From: Devosia sp. Root436
GTDB lineage: Bacteria > Pseudomonadota > Alphaproteobacteria > Rhizobiales > Devosiaceae
Direction of reading: 5' to 3'
NCBI RefSeq assembly: GCF_001426345.1
Contig: NZ_LMEM01000011.1
Coordinates: forward strand, 62,001-126,000
Length of the DNA: 64,000 nucleotides
Made by a program: the position numbers and the translations under genes. Of the stretch, positions 41,175 to 50,158 are shown in pieces. A model generated the notes under the pieces. The model saw only the letters and a list, made by a program, of their open reading frames with translations. It was not told the origin of the DNA and did no database searches. How positions within the stretch are numbered: position 1 is the first letter of the stretch; every line of letters begins with the position of its first letter.

Positions 41175-41879
41175 ATGAACGACCTGACGTCCCCTCCCCG
41201 CCGCAGCCTCAACCACATCACCGATTGGGTGTTCGATCTCGATAACACTCTCTATCCGCGCGAATGTAACCTGTTCGCGCAGATCGACAGCCGCATCACC
41301 CAATATGTGATGGAGGTGACGAGGCTCGATTTCGCCGCTGCCCGCGCCCTGCAGAAGAGCTACTACCGGGATTTCGGCACCACGCTTAACGGGCTGATGC
41401 TGAAGCACGAGATCGACCCGGACCATTTCCTCAACACGGTCCACGCCATCGACTACTCGCCGGTCAGCGCGCATCCGGACCTGATCGCGGCCATCCGTGC
41501 TTTGCCCGGCCGCAAGTTCATCCTCACCAATGGCGATACCGGCCATGCCCGCTCTGTGCTATCGAGGCTGGGCGGCGCCGACATTTTCGAGCATGTCCAC
41601 GATATCCGCGCCATGACCTTCGTGCCCAAGCCGCACCGCTCGGCCTATGACGGCTTTTTCGCCCTGCACGGCATCGACCCGACCCGGGCGGTGATGTTCG
41701 ACGACCTCGAAAAGAACCTCGTCGTGCCGCACGAAGTGGGCATGGCGACGGTGCAGGTGGTGGCATCGGCCAACTATGTGCATGAACAGGTCGAAGCCTG
41801 GGAGCTGGGCCGCACCTCCGGCCCCCATGTGCATCACATCACCGACAATCTGGCGCGCTTCCTGCGCAAAATGCCCTGA
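41175..41879 (+). CDS. HAD-superfamily pyrimidine 5'-nucleotidase
   Basis: 234 residues of the SDT1/YjjG-like HAD group. The nucleophile motif is WVFDLDNTLYP, motif II is ILTNGD, the Lys motif is VPKPHRSAYDGF, and the last acid motif is MFDDLEKNL. Family members remove phosphate from UMP and CMP. The ATG closely follows the upstream terminator region. Its stop is immediately adjacent to that of the convergent VOC gene. Confidence 0.9.
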   Translation: MNDLTSPPRRSLNHITDWVFDLDNTLYPRECNLFAQIDSRITQYVMEVTRLDFAAARALQKSYYRDFGTTLNGLMLKHEIDPDHFLNTVHAIDYSPVSAHPDLIAAIRALPGRKFILTNGDTGHARSVLSRLGGADIFEHVHDIRAMTFVPKPHRSAYDGFFALHGIDPTRAVMFDDLEKNLVVPHEVGMATVQVVASANYVHEQVEAWELGRTSGPHVHHITDNLARFLRKMP

Positions 41880-42254
41880 CTAAATATTGTTCAGGTGCAG
41901 GATATTGCCGTCCGGGTCCTTGAGCCATACGGCCTTGAAGCCGTTGGTGCTGTGGATGCCGTCCTTATAGTCCAGGCCCATATCCGGATAGTGCTCGAAA
42001 CTTATCCCCTTGGCCGTGAGATCGGCGACAATGGCGTCGAGCTGGTCACCGACACCCCAGACAACGGCATTGGCCTTGCTGGTGCCGGCGAAGTCGGAGA
42101 CATAGACGTTGAGTGTGGTCTTGCCGGTCTTGAAGGAGAGCACGTTGTCGTCGCCCTGGGTCAGCTCGAGCCCGAGCTTGTTCTGATAAAAGTCCCTGGC
42201 GCGCGACATATCCCTGACCGCTACGATGGCTGATGAGTCGATGTCCTTGAGCAT
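41880..42254 (-). CDS. VOC family (glyoxalase/bleomycin-resistance-like) protein
   Basis: 124 residues with two beta-alpha-beta-beta-beta units: SSAIVAVRDMSRARDFYQNKLGLEL, then GFKAVWLKDPDGNILHLNNI. A possible metal residue set (His/Glu) is poorly conserved, so it may bind rather than convert its ligand. The start MLKDID has GAGG 7 bases upstream; the longer open frame upstream crosses other genes. Confidence 0.87.
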   Translation of the reverse strand: MLKDIDSSAIVAVRDMSRARDFYQNKLGLELTQGDDNVLSFKTGKTTLNVYVSDFAGTSKANAVVWGVGDQLDAIVADLTAKGISFEHYPDMGLDYKDGIHSTNGFKAVWLKDPDGNILHLNNI

Positions 42255-42428
42255 GGTCACATCCTCGCTGTGTGCATGGGTTCGAACGCGGTCGCCCGCG
42301 TCATGGTTCAATGACGTTCGGCCCGCCGCTTTACAGACAGCACCTGCGGCAGTATTAACGCCCACTCCATCGGCGATTGCCGATGTATCAGGGCGGCCCG
42401 GAGCCGCGAAACCATCAGGAACTGTGTC

Positions 42429-43418
42429 ATGGAATATCGTCGCCTGGGCAAATCCGGCCTCAAGGTCAGCGAGCTGTCGCTCGGCAGCTGGGTCACCTTC
42501 TCCAAGCAGGTGGACGAGAAGGAGGCCCTGGCGCTGATGGGGCTGGCCTATGACGAAGGCGTCAATTTCTTCGACAATGCCGAGGGCTACGAAGCAGGCG
42601 AATCCGAAGCGCTGATGGGCGCTGCCCTCAGCAAGCTGGGCTGGAGCCGCGACAGCTATGCGGTCTCCTCCAAGGTGTTCTGGGGCGGCACCAAGCCGAC
42701 GCAGAAGGGTCTTTCCCGCAAGCATGTGACCGAGGCGGCCCATGCCGCGCTCAAGCGCCTGCGCGTCGATTACCTCGACCTCTATTTCTGCCATCGTCCC
42801 GACACCGACACTCCGATCGAGGAAACCGTGTGGGCGATGCACAATCTCATCACCCAGGGCAAGGTGCTCTATTGGGGCACCTCGGAATGGACTGCCCAGC
42901 AGCTCACCGAAGCCTGGGCCTTTGCCCGCGCCAACCATCTCATCGGCCCGCAGATGGAGCAGCCACAATATAACCTCTTCACCCGCGAAAAGGTCGAGCA
43001 CGACTATCTGCCACTCTATGACCTGATGGGCCTCGGCACCACCATCTGGTCGCCGCTGGCCTCGGGCGCCCTCACCGGCAAATACAATAACGGCATCCCC
43101 GCCGACAGCCGCATGAACCTGCCGGGCTATGAATGGCTCAAGAAGGACTGGACCAGCGAAGCCGGCAAGGCCAAGCTCGAGAAGATCGCCGAATTGGCCA
43201 AGCTGGCCAGGCAGATCGACCTGCCGGTGCATCACCTGGCCTTGCTCTGGTGCCTCCACAATCCGCATGTATCGACCGTCATCCTCGGCGCCTCGAAGCG
43301 GGCCCAGCTCGCCGACAACCTCTCGGCGCTCAAGTCGAAGGCCAAGCTGACCGGTGACGTGATCGAAAAGATCGAAACCATCATGGGCAACAAGCCCAAG
43401 CCGTTCGATCGGTATTGA
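42429..43418 (+). CDS. Aldo/keto reductase (potassium channel beta-subunit type)
   Basis: 329 residues of the AKR6/AKR14 group (Kv-beta, YghZ). It begins MEYRRLGKSGLKVSELSLGSW. The catalytic set is D in NFFDNAEGYEAGESE, Y in the same segment, K in SSKVFWGG and H in YFCHRPDTDTP. NADPH is held by SPLASGALTGKYNNGIP and VILGASKRAQLADNL. It reduces aldehydes or ketones. The physiological substrate is not known. Confidence 0.93.
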   Translation: MEYRRLGKSGLKVSELSLGSWVTFSKQVDEKEALALMGLAYDEGVNFFDNAEGYEAGESEALMGAALSKLGWSRDSYAVSSKVFWGGTKPTQKGLSRKHVTEAAHAALKRLRVDYLDLYFCHRPDTDTPIEETVWAMHNLITQGKVLYWGTSEWTAQQLTEAWAFARANHLIGPQMEQPQYNLFTREKVEHDYLPLYDLMGLGTTIWSPLASGALTGKYNNGIPADSRMNLPGYEWLKKDWTSEAGKAKLEKIAELAKLARQIDLPVHHLALLWCLHNPHVSTVILGASKRAQLADNLSALKSKAKLTGDVIEKIETIMGNKPKPFDRY

Positions 43419-43420
43419 CT

Positions 43421-43584
43421 GCTCTTCCCCTCTCCCCTTGAGGGAGAGGGACGGCCTGACGCGTCCAGCGGGAGGCCAGGGTGAGGGGTTCTGCGCCATC
43501 CCATGCTTCGGCGCTCTTGGATAGCGCAGAACCCCTCATCCGCCCCTTCGGGGCACCTTCTCCCTCAAGGGGAGAAGGGAGAAG
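43421..43584. repeat. Structured intergenic repeat, copy A
   Basis: About 164 bases forming an imperfect inverted repeat. The outer arms are around CTCCCCTTGAGGGAGA on the left and TCCCTCAAGGGGAGA on the right. An inner hairpin GGCCT/AGGCC comes next. A conserved stem GGGGTTCTGCGC pairs with GCGCAGAACCCC around CATCCCATGCTTCGG. It has the same layout as copy B at 45531-45677, so it is a mosaic element like those common in rhizobial genomes. It lies between the aldo/keto reductase and ABC exporter genes. Confidence 0.75.
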
Positions 43585-43632
43585 CCCCCAAAATCTATTC
43601 CCCCTCCCCCGCCGCCCGGTTATCATTGCCGC

Positions 43633-45510
43633 ATGACCGACCTTCCCGGGCGCCGACCGCCGCCCACGCCTGACCAGGCTCCCACTTTCCGCGAGCGCAT
43701 CGAGAATCTCCGCCATCTCGGCCGGCTCGTCGCGCAAATCTGGCGCACCAGCCGGCCACTGACCGCGGCCAGCATCGGCCTGCGCCTCGTGGCCTCGCTG
43801 CAACCCGTCGCCATGCTCTATGTGGGCAAGCTGATCATCGACGAGGTGGTGCGCCTCACCGGCATAACCGCGCCCGGCCCCGGCTTTGCCGAATGGTGGA
43901 GCCATGGCACGCTATCGACCATCGCGGTGCTGCTGGCGCTCGAACTGGCACTGGTGGTCGCCTCGGACCTGCTGGCTCGCGCGACAGGCCTGGTGGATTC
44001 CGTCCTCTCCGAGCTCCATTCCAACACGGTCAGCGTCGAGCTGATGGCGCATGCCGCAAGGCTCGACCTCATGCATTTCGAATCGGCCGAATATCAGGAC
44101 CGGCTGGAACGCGCCCGTCGTCAGGCCGCCGGCCGCAACGCCCTGCTCAGCCAGATGTTCGGCCAGGCGCAGGACATGGTGACCGTCGTCACCCTGGGCG
44201 CCGGCCTTTTCATCTATGCGCCCTGGCTGATCCTGCTGTTGCCGCTCTCCTTCGTTCCGGCAATTTGGGGGGAGACGCGGTTCAATACGCTGGCCTATTT
44301 CATGAGCCGCTGGCGCACGCCCGAGCGGCGCGAGCTCGAATATATCCGCTATATCGGGGCCAGCGCCGAAACCGCCAAGGAACTCAAGCTCTTCGGTCTG
44401 GGCGATTTCCTCATCACCCGCTTCCGCCAGCTCGCCCATACCATCTATATCGAAAACCGTCGGCTCTCGACCCAACGTGCCATCTGGGGCGCGCTGTTTT
44501 CCTCCATTTCGACGCTGACCTATTACGGCGCCTATGGCTTCATCGTCTGGCGCACGGTGACCGGTGACTTCACCATCGGCGACCTCGCCTTCCTCTCGGG
44601 CTCGTTCCTGCGGCTCAATGGCCTGTTCCAGAAGATCCTGCTCGGCTTCACCGCCATTGCCGGGCAGTCGATGTATCTCGATGACCTCTTTTCGTTTTTT
44701 GAGATCGAACCGACGATATTGTCACCGGTGAACCCCAAGCCCTTCCCGCAGCCGATCCGCCATGGCATCACCTTCGAAAATGTCGGCTTCCGCTATCCCG
44801 ATACCGAAGGCTGGACCATCCGCCACCTGAGCTTCACCTTGCAGGCCGGGGAAACCCTGGCGCTGGTGGGCGAGAATGGCGCGGGCAAGACCACCATCGT
44901 CAAGCTGCTGACCCGTCTCTACGACCCCGACGAGGGCCGCGTCACCATCGACGGCATCGACCTCAAGGATCTCAGCGTTGCCGATATCCACGCCCATATC
45001 GGCGTGATCTTCCAGGATTTCATCCGCTACAGCCTCACGGCCCGCGAGAATATCGGGGTGGGCCGCATCGCGGACCAGGACGACATGGCGCGCATCAAGA
45101 ATGCCGCCGAGCTGAGCCTGGCCGATGCGGTGATCGAAAAGCTGCCCGAGGGCTATGAGCAGCAGCTCGGGCGCCTGTTCAAGAAGGGCCGCGATCTCTC
45201 CGGTGGCGAATGGCAGAAGGTCGCCATCGCCCGCGCCTATATGCGCGACGCCGACCTCATCATCCTCGACGAACCCACCGCCGCGCTCGACGCCAAGGCG
45301 GAATCCGAAGTGTTTTCCCGCTTCAAGAGCCTGGCTTCAGGCAAGACCGCGGTGATCATCTCGCACCGTTTTTCAACGGTCCGCATGGCCGACCGCATCC
45401 TCGTGCTGGAAAATGGCACGATCCTGGAATCGGGCTCACACGCGGAGCTGGTGGCTTTGCGCGGGCGATATGCGGAACTGTTCGAGCTGCAGGCGGCGGG
45501 GTATCGGTGA
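43633..45510 (+). CDS. ABC transporter, fused permease and ATPase
   Basis: 625 residues. The N-terminal 350 residues form a six-helix exporter-type membrane domain and the C-terminus is the nucleotide-binding domain. Walker A is GENGAGKTT, the Q-loop is IGVIFQDFIRYSLTARENIG, the signature is LSGGEWQKVAIARA, Walker B is LIILDEPTAALD, and the H-loop is ISHRFS. Half-transporters of this type work as homodimers exporting lipids, peptides or drugs. No substrate is indicated by the neighbours. Copies of the same structured repeat flank it on both sides. Confidence 0.93.
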   Translation: MTDLPGRRPPPTPDQAPTFRERIENLRHLGRLVAQIWRTSRPLTAASIGLRLVASLQPVAMLYVGKLIIDEVVRLTGITAPGPGFAEWWSHGTLSTIAVLLALELALVVASDLLARATGLVDSVLSELHSNTVSVELMAHAARLDLMHFESAEYQDRLERARRQAAGRNALLSQMFGQAQDMVTVVTLGAGLFIYAPWLILLLPLSFVPAIWGETRFNTLAYFMSRWRTPERRELEYIRYIGASAETAKELKLFGLGDFLITRFRQLAHTIYIENRRLSTQRAIWGALFSSISTLTYYGAYGFIVWRTVTGDFTIGDLAFLSGSFLRLNGLFQKILLGFTAIAGQSMYLDDLFSFFEIEPTILSPVNPKPFPQPIRHGITFENVGFRYPDTEGWTIRHLSFTLQAGETLALVGENGAGKTTIVKLLTRLYDPDEGRVTIDGIDLKDLSVADIHAHIGVIFQDFIRYSLTARENIGVGRIADQDDMARIKNAAELSLADAVIEKLPEGYEQQLGRLFKKGRDLSGGEWQKVAIARAYMRDADLIILDEPTAALDAKAESEVFSRFKSLASGKTAVIISHRFSTVRMADRILVLENGTILESGSHAELVALRGRYAELFELQAAGYR

Positions 45511-45530
45511 GCCTCGAAGGAGCTCCAGGA

Positions 45531-45677
45531 GTGTGGGAGAGGGTGGCAATTTCCTCGTTCAGAAGAAATTGCCGGGTGAGGGGCGCTGCGTCATCCCATG
45601 CTTCAATGCTCGCGGATAGCGCAGCGCCCCCTCATCCGCCCTTCGGGCACCTTCTCCCACGAGGGGAGAAGGGAGAG
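45531..45677. repeat. Structured intergenic repeat, copy B
   Basis: About 147 bases with the plan of copy A: outer arms GTGGGAGA and TCTCCCAC, an inner hairpin GGCAATTTC/GAAATTGCC, and the conserved stem GGGGCGCTGCG pairing with CGCAGCGCCCC around CATCCCATGCTTC. Relative to copy A, the middle of this stem changes on both sides in a compensating way (TTCTGC/GCAGAA becomes CGCTGC/GCAGCG), showing the structure is maintained. Confidence 0.75.
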
Positions 45678-45682
45678 CGGAC

Positions 45683-46672
45683 CTACCCCACCTTCACCAG
45701 CACCCGCCCCTTCACCTCGCCCGCGATAATCTCCCGCGCCGCCCCGGGCAATTCCTCCAGCCCCACCTCGCGCACCAGCCCGGCATAGGCGCCGAGATCG
45801 AACGTCCCGGCAATCCGCCGCCACGCCGCCACCCGTGTCTCGAATGGCTGCATCACACTGTCGATGCCGAACAAACTTATCCCCCGCAGGATGAACGGCA
45901 ATACATTGGTCTCAAGCGCAATGCCCCCCGCATTGCCGATACTGGCAACAGAACCGCCATATTTCACCTGCTTGAGACCCTTGCTCAGAACCTTGCCGCC
46001 AACATTGTCGATCACCGCCGCCCAGCGCGCCGATTCCAGTGGCTTGTCGGGCTGGGCCAGAAATTCATCGCGGTCGACCACGCTGGCCGCACCCAGCGCC
46101 TTGAGCGCGTCGGCATGCTGAGCGCGTCCCGACAGCGCCGCGACCTGATAGCCGAGCTTTGCCAGCATGGATGTGGCAATCGTGCCGACACCGCCGGCCG
46201 CGCCGGTCACCAGCACTTCGCCAGCCTCGGGCCTGAGCCCCGCCGCTTCCAGCCTGTCGATGGCCAGCATGGCGGTCAGCCCGGCCGTGCCGACGATCAT
46301 GGCGTCGCGCGTCGTCAGTCCCTGCGGCAGCGGCACCAGCCAGTCGGCATTGACCCGCGCCCGCTGGGCATAACCGCCCCAATGCGTTTCGCCGACGCGC
46401 CAGCCGGTCAGCACCACCTTGTCGCCCGCCTTATGGCGGGTATCGTCGCTGTCGCGCACACTGCCGGCAAAGTCGATGCCGCCGACATGCGGATAGGTCC
46501 GCACCAACCCGCCGCCGCCGGTGAGGCACAGCCCATCCTTGTAGTTGAGCCCCGCCCAATCGATATCGACCGTCACATTGCCCTCTGGCAGCCTGCTGTC
46601 ATCGAGCATCTGCACCGACGAGGACACTTTGCCCTCGGCGTCGCGGTCAGTCAGCAGTGCGCGGAAACTCAT
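45683..46672 (-). CDS. acuI: Acrylyl-CoA reductase-type MDR oxidoreductase (AcuI/YhdH)
   Basis: 329 residues. It begins MSFRALLTDRDAEGKVSSSV and contains VDIDWAGLNYKDGLCLTG, GWRVGETHWGGYAQRARV and the NADPH loop VTGAAGGVGTIATSMLAKLGY, the pattern of YhdH/AcuI, which reduces acrylyl-CoA to propionyl-CoA with NADPH. There are no zinc ligands. No DMSP lyase or acrylate genes are adjacent, so here it may serve in general detoxification of acrylyl-CoA. It is divergent from the ArsR gene. Confidence 0.9.
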   Translation of the reverse strand: MSFRALLTDRDAEGKVSSSVQMLDDSRLPEGNVTVDIDWAGLNYKDGLCLTGGGGLVRTYPHVGGIDFAGSVRDSDDTRHKAGDKVVLTGWRVGETHWGGYAQRARVNADWLVPLPQGLTTRDAMIVGTAGLTAMLAIDRLEAAGLRPEAGEVLVTGAAGGVGTIATSMLAKLGYQVAALSGRAQHADALKALGAASVVDRDEFLAQPDKPLESARWAAVIDNVGGKVLSKGLKQVKYGGSVASIGNAGGIALETNVLPFILRGISLFGIDSVMQPFETRVAAWRRIAGTFDLGAYAGLVREVGLEELPGAAREIIAGEVKGRVLVKVG

Positions 46673-46760
46673 GATCGACTCCTGGTTTTTCGCCAGCTTG
46701 GCACGAGCGGCCGAATGGAGCCACCCTCTGGCGCCATGCGCCGAAGCGCCTTACCTCTTG

Positions 46761-47102
46761 ATGCAGCAAGCCCATCGAGTCACCGTCTTGAGCACACCCA
46801 GCGACGCCCATATATCCGTGATTGCCGAAACCTATCGCCTGTTGGGCGATCCGACGCGGCTGCGCGTATTGCTGGCATGTCTCTCCGAGCCCATCGCCGT
46901 GGGCGACATTGCCAAGGCGGTCAACGCCTCGCCTTCGCTGGTCAGCCATCATCTGCGCCTGTTGCGGGCGGCGCGGCTGGTGCGGGGGACGCGGCGCAAC
47001 CGCCAGGTGTTCTACGACACGGCGGACGAGCATATCGCCCACATGCTGGCCGACATGATCGAACACGCGATGGAGGACCACGGCGAGGACAGCGACACCT
47101 GA
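46761..47102 (+). CDS. SmtB/ArsR-type metal-sensing repressor, probable zinc sensor
   Basis: 113 residues. The winged HTH is ACLSEPIAVGDIAKAVNASPSLVSHHLRLLRAARLV. The C-terminal helix has D-x-H-x10-H-x2-E (in TADEHIAHML...IEHAMED), exactly the alpha-5 zinc site pattern of SmtB (D104, H106, H117, E120). The first recognition part lacks the alpha-3 CxC of ArsR arsenic sensors (it reads ACLSE). It is upstream of and co-oriented with a zinc-type CDF exporter, with a matching operator between them. The exact start is uncertain; GTG codons downstream are possible. Confidence 0.87.
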   Translation: MQQAHRVTVLSTPSDAHISVIAETYRLLGDPTRLRVLLACLSEPIAVGDIAKAVNASPSLVSHHLRLLRAARLVRGTRRNRQVFYDTADEHIAHMLADMIEHAMEDHGEDSDT

Positions 47103-47122
47103 CCGCAGGCCCGCTGCCGCAA

Positions 47123-47159
47123 TTGACTTGATCCAAACATATGAACATGTATTCATATG
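47123..47159 (+). promoter_or_regulatory. Promoter and SmtB/ArsR-type operator before the zinc exporter
   Basis: TTGACT at 47123-47128 and a palindrome CATATGAA-N6-TTCATATG at 47138-47159. The palindrome fits the ATATGAAC...GTTCATAT operators of SmtB, ZiaR and CzrA. It covers the expected -10 and start region, so a bound repressor would block the exporter gene. Confidence 0.65.
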
Positions 47160-47180
47160 AAAGGATTTGAGGAGCAGACG

Positions 47181-48230
47181 ATGGCTGACGGCAGCAAGGA
47201 ACAGGGTCCGATGGCCCATGGGCATGGCCATGCCGGTCATGAGCATGCCGATCCCGATCAGGCAGAGCATGACCATCACGGTCATGACCATGCCGGACAC
47301 GATCATTCGGACCACGACCACGAAGGCCACAGCCATGCGCCGGCGGTGAGCGCCGGCAATGAACGTGTGGTGCTGATCGGCTTCCTGCTCACTGCAGGCT
47401 TCATGGTCGCCGAAGTCGTGGCGGGCCTGCTGTCGGGCTCGCTGGCGCTGATCGCCGATGCCGGGCACATGCTGACCGATGCCGTGGCTTTGCTGCTGGC
47501 CTGGGCCGCCTTCCGCTTCGGCCGGCGGGCCTCGGACGGAAAGCGCACCTTCGGCTATATGCGGCTTGAAGTGGTGGCTGGCCTCATCAATGCCGTCACC
47601 CTGTTCGCCCTCGTCGCCTGGATCGTCTACGAGGCGATCCAGCGCTTTATGCAGCCGCATGAGGTGCTGGCCGGGCCGATGCTCATGGTGGCGGTGCTCG
47701 GGCTGCTCATCAATGTCGTGGTGTTCCTGGTGCTGTCGCGCGGCGACAAGGAGCATGTCAATATTCGCGGCGCCATGGTGCATGTGCTGGGCGACCTGCT
47801 CGGCTCGGTCGCCGCCATCGTGGCCGCCATCACCATCTGGCTGACCGGCTGGATGCCGATCGACCCCATCTTGTCGGTAGTGGTCAGCCTGCTGGTGCTG
47901 CGCAGCGCCTGGAAGCTGTTCCGCAGCTCGCTGCATATCCTGATGGAAGGCACGCCGGGCAATGTGGTGATCGAGGATTTGAGCAAGGCACTGGTCGCCA
48001 AGGTGCCCGGCCTCGCTGCCGTTCGCCACGTCCATGTATGGTCGATCACCTCGGGCCGGCCAGTGGCGACGCTGGAGATCGCCCTGGCGCCCGGCGCCAA
48101 TGCCGGGGCGGTAACACGAAGCGTCAAGGCGGCGCTCAGCGCCGACTATGGCATCACCCATTCCACGGTGGAAATCGTCTGGGGCGATGCAGGGCCAAGC
48201 TGTGCGCTCGCCCCCGATGGCGTGCCTTAG
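47181..48230 (+). CDS. Cation diffusion facilitator (CzcD/ZitB-like zinc exporter)
   Basis: 349 residues. The N-terminal 55 residues are extremely rich in His and Asp (repeats of HDH, HGH, HAGH) and probably bind zinc. Six membrane helices follow. HMLTD in helix II and HVLGD in helix V are the two HxxxD pairs of zinc-type CDF proteins. A cytoplasmic C-terminal domain ends with HVHVWSITSGRPVATLEIAL. The start at 47181, behind GAGGAG, is preferred; an ATG at 47157 lies inside the operator. It exports zinc (perhaps cobalt or cadmium) in exchange for protons. Confidence 0.93.
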   Translation: MADGSKEQGPMAHGHGHAGHEHADPDQAEHDHHGHDHAGHDHSDHDHEGHSHAPAVSAGNERVVLIGFLLTAGFMVAEVVAGLLSGSLALIADAGHMLTDAVALLLAWAAFRFGRRASDGKRTFGYMRLEVVAGLINAVTLFALVAWIVYEAIQRFMQPHEVLAGPMLMVAVLGLLINVVVFLVLSRGDKEHVNIRGAMVHVLGDLLGSVAAIVAAITIWLTGWMPIDPILSVVVSLLVLRSAWKLFRSSLHILMEGTPGNVVIEDLSKALVAKVPGLAAVRHVHVWSITSGRPVATLEIALAPGANAGAVTRSVKAALSADYGITHSTVEIVWGDAGPSCALAPDGVP

Positions 48231-48251
48231 ATTTTCAGCAACCCCAATTCG

Positions 48252-48296
48252 GCCTCTCTCCCCCTTGTGTGTGGGGGGCCGGTGATTGGGAGAGGC
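48252..48296. terminator. Possible terminator between convergent genes
   Basis: GCCTCTC (48252-48258) pairs with GAGAGGC (48290-48296), with further C/G pairing inside the 31-base interval. It lies in the 69 bases between the CDF and sugar-permease stops. Confidence 0.35.
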
Positions 48297-48299
48297 TCC

Positions 48300-49154
48300 T
48301 CAGCCCTTCACCGCTCCACCCGTCAGCCCCGAAATGATGTAGCGCTGCGCCAGCAGGAAAAATCCAATCGCCGGGATGATGGTCAGCGTCAGATAGGCCA
48401 GGATTTTCGGCCAGTCCGAGCCATATTGCCCCTGGAACTGCATGATGCCGAGCGGCCAGGTGTAATTGGTGTCGGTGTTGAGCACGATCAGCGGCAGCAG
48501 GAAACTGTTCCAGCTGCCGACGAAATTGAACACGCCGACCGTGGCGATGATGGGCAGGCTCAGCGGCAGGGTGATGTACCAGTAAATCCTGAGGTAGCCG
48601 CAATTGTCCATGCGCGCCGCGTCAATCAGCTCGCCCGGCAGGCGCTTGAAGAAGCTGTGAAACAGCACGATCGAAAAGGCCAGGCTGAATGCCACCTGGG
48701 CGATGATGATGCCCAGATGCTTGTCGAGCAGGCCGAGGTCGCGCAGCTTGATGAACAGCGGCAGGATGGCGGTCGAGGCCGGGAACAGCAGGCCGAGCAT
48801 GAAGAAGCTCATGAGGAACTTGCTGCCGAAAAAGCGGATATGGGCCAGCGCAAAGGCCGCCATGGACGAAACCAGTACCGACAGGGCCACCGTGGAGCAG
48901 GCGATGAACAGGGAATTCCACAGCGAGCGGAACAGGGCCGTGCCGAAGATGATGCCGGTGAAATTGGCCGGGTCCCAGCTGGCCGGCAGGCCGAAGGGAT
49001 TGGTGCGCAATTCGCCGATGGATTTGAAACCGCCCAATATCGTCGTGTAGAACGGCACGATGATGAAGGCGGCAACCAGCGCCAGCGTCAGCCACTGGAA
49101 GATCGAGATTTCCGGGCGCCGGCGGCGTTTGCGATCCACGCTCATCTCGGCCAT
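48300..49154 (-). CDS. Carbohydrate ABC transporter permease (MalG type)
   Basis: 284 residues, six membrane helices. The EAA loop that contacts the ATPase is ELIDAARMDNCGYLRIYWYITLPLSLP (E-x2-D-A-A-x3-G form). It starts one base overlapping the stop of the partner permease gene (TGATG). With the MalF-type permease, the binding protein and the divergently encoded ATPase it makes a CUT1 importer, normally for oligosaccharides or glycerol-phosphate type substrates. Confidence 0.93.
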   Translation of the reverse strand: MAEMSVDRKRRRRPEISIFQWLTLALVAAFIIVPFYTTILGGFKSIGELRTNPFGLPASWDPANFTGIIFGTALFRSLWNSLFIACSTVALSVLVSSMAAFALAHIRFFGSKFLMSFFMLGLLFPASTAILPLFIKLRDLGLLDKHLGIIIAQVAFSLAFSIVLFHSFFKRLPGELIDAARMDNCGYLRIYWYITLPLSLPIIATVGVFNFVGSWNSFLLPLIVLNTDTNYTWPLGIMQFQGQYGSDWPKILAYLTLTIIPAIGFFLLAQRYIISGLTGGAVKG

Positions 49155-50080
49155 CAGTCGACCTCCCTCGAAAACAGCAAGCGGCGGTAGATCACCGTGA
49201 TCACCACGCAGGCGATGAACAGCATGACGCTGACGGCGCCGCCAAAGCCCAGCTTCATGCGCAGGATGCCGAACTGGTAGAGGAAGGTGACGATGGTGTG
49301 GCTCGAATTGTTGGGGCCGCCGTTGGACAACGGGATCACCAGGTCGAACAGCTGCAGCGCCCCGATGATGGAAAAGAACACCGAAATGACGATGGAGCCC
49401 CAGATCATCGGCAGCTTGATATGCCGCACGATCTGCCATTTCTTGACGCCGTCGAGCCGCGCCGCCTCTATCACCTCGGAGGGGATGGATTGCAGGCCCG
49501 CGATATAGATCATCATGTGGAAGCCGAAATATTTCCACACGATCACCAGCATGATGGCCGGCATCACCCAGAATTTGTCGCCCAGCACGAAGGGCATCTC
49601 CATGCCGATGGCGTCGCCGACAGTGGGGATGATGCCGTAGTTGCCGTCATAGACGAATTTCCAGATCAGGCCGGCGGCGATTTCGGCCAGCATGTAGGGC
49701 AGGAAGAACAGGGTGCGGATGACGTTGACGCTCCAGCGCTTTTCCACCAGCGCCAGGCTCACCCACATGGCCAGCGGCAATTGCACCAGCAGCGACACTG
49801 CAATGACGAGCAGGCTGTTGCGCACCGCGGTCCCGAAATGGCGATGGCTCAGCACGTCGTCGTAATTGTCCAAGCCGACGAAATCGGTCATCGGGCCGTA
49901 GCCGGTCCAGTCGAAAAAGGAAAAGCTGGCCGCGTCGATCATCGGCAGCACGACGAGCACGACGAACAGGATCAATGCCGGCGGAATGAACAGCAGCAGC
50001 GGCACCAGGCTCTTGCGGTCCATGTAGCGGCGGGCGCGGCGCGGCGCGGATATTGCGGCGGACGAGGCGATCGTGGTCAC
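49154..50080 (-). CDS. Carbohydrate ABC transporter permease (MalF type)
   Basis: 308 residues. A cytoplasmic N-terminus precedes six helices, starting SLVPLLLFIPPALILFVVLVVLP. The sequence SFSFFDWTGYGPMTDFVGLDNY is usual for CUT1 sugar permeases, and the EAA loop is EVIEAARLDGVKKWQIVRHIKLPM. It is 78 bases downstream of the binding-protein gene and overlaps the second permease gene. The substrate is not identifiable by sequence. Confidence 0.93.
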   Translation of the reverse strand: MTTIASSAAISAPRRARRYMDRKSLVPLLLFIPPALILFVVLVVLPMIDAASFSFFDWTGYGPMTDFVGLDNYDDVLSHRHFGTAVRNSLLVIAVSLLVQLPLAMWVSLALVEKRWSVNVIRTLFFLPYMLAEIAAGLIWKFVYDGNYGIIPTVGDAIGMEMPFVLGDKFWVMPAIMLVIVWKYFGFHMMIYIAGLQSIPSEVIEAARLDGVKKWQIVRHIKLPMIWGSIVISVFFSIIGALQLFDLVIPLSNGGPNNSSHTIVTFLYQFGILRMKLGFGGAVSVMLFIACVVITVIYRRLLFSREVD

Positions 50081-50158
50081 GGGCTATTCCTCGGACAATC
50101 CTCGGCGGGGAACCCGGCGGACACATGGGAGAGCATCCGCCGGGAGCGCAGACAAGGT

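Noticed and set aside
47157..47180. Earlier ATG for the CDF exporter
   Set aside because: It lies inside the operator palindrome and would leave little or no leader. The ATG at 47181 has GAGGAG at the right distance.
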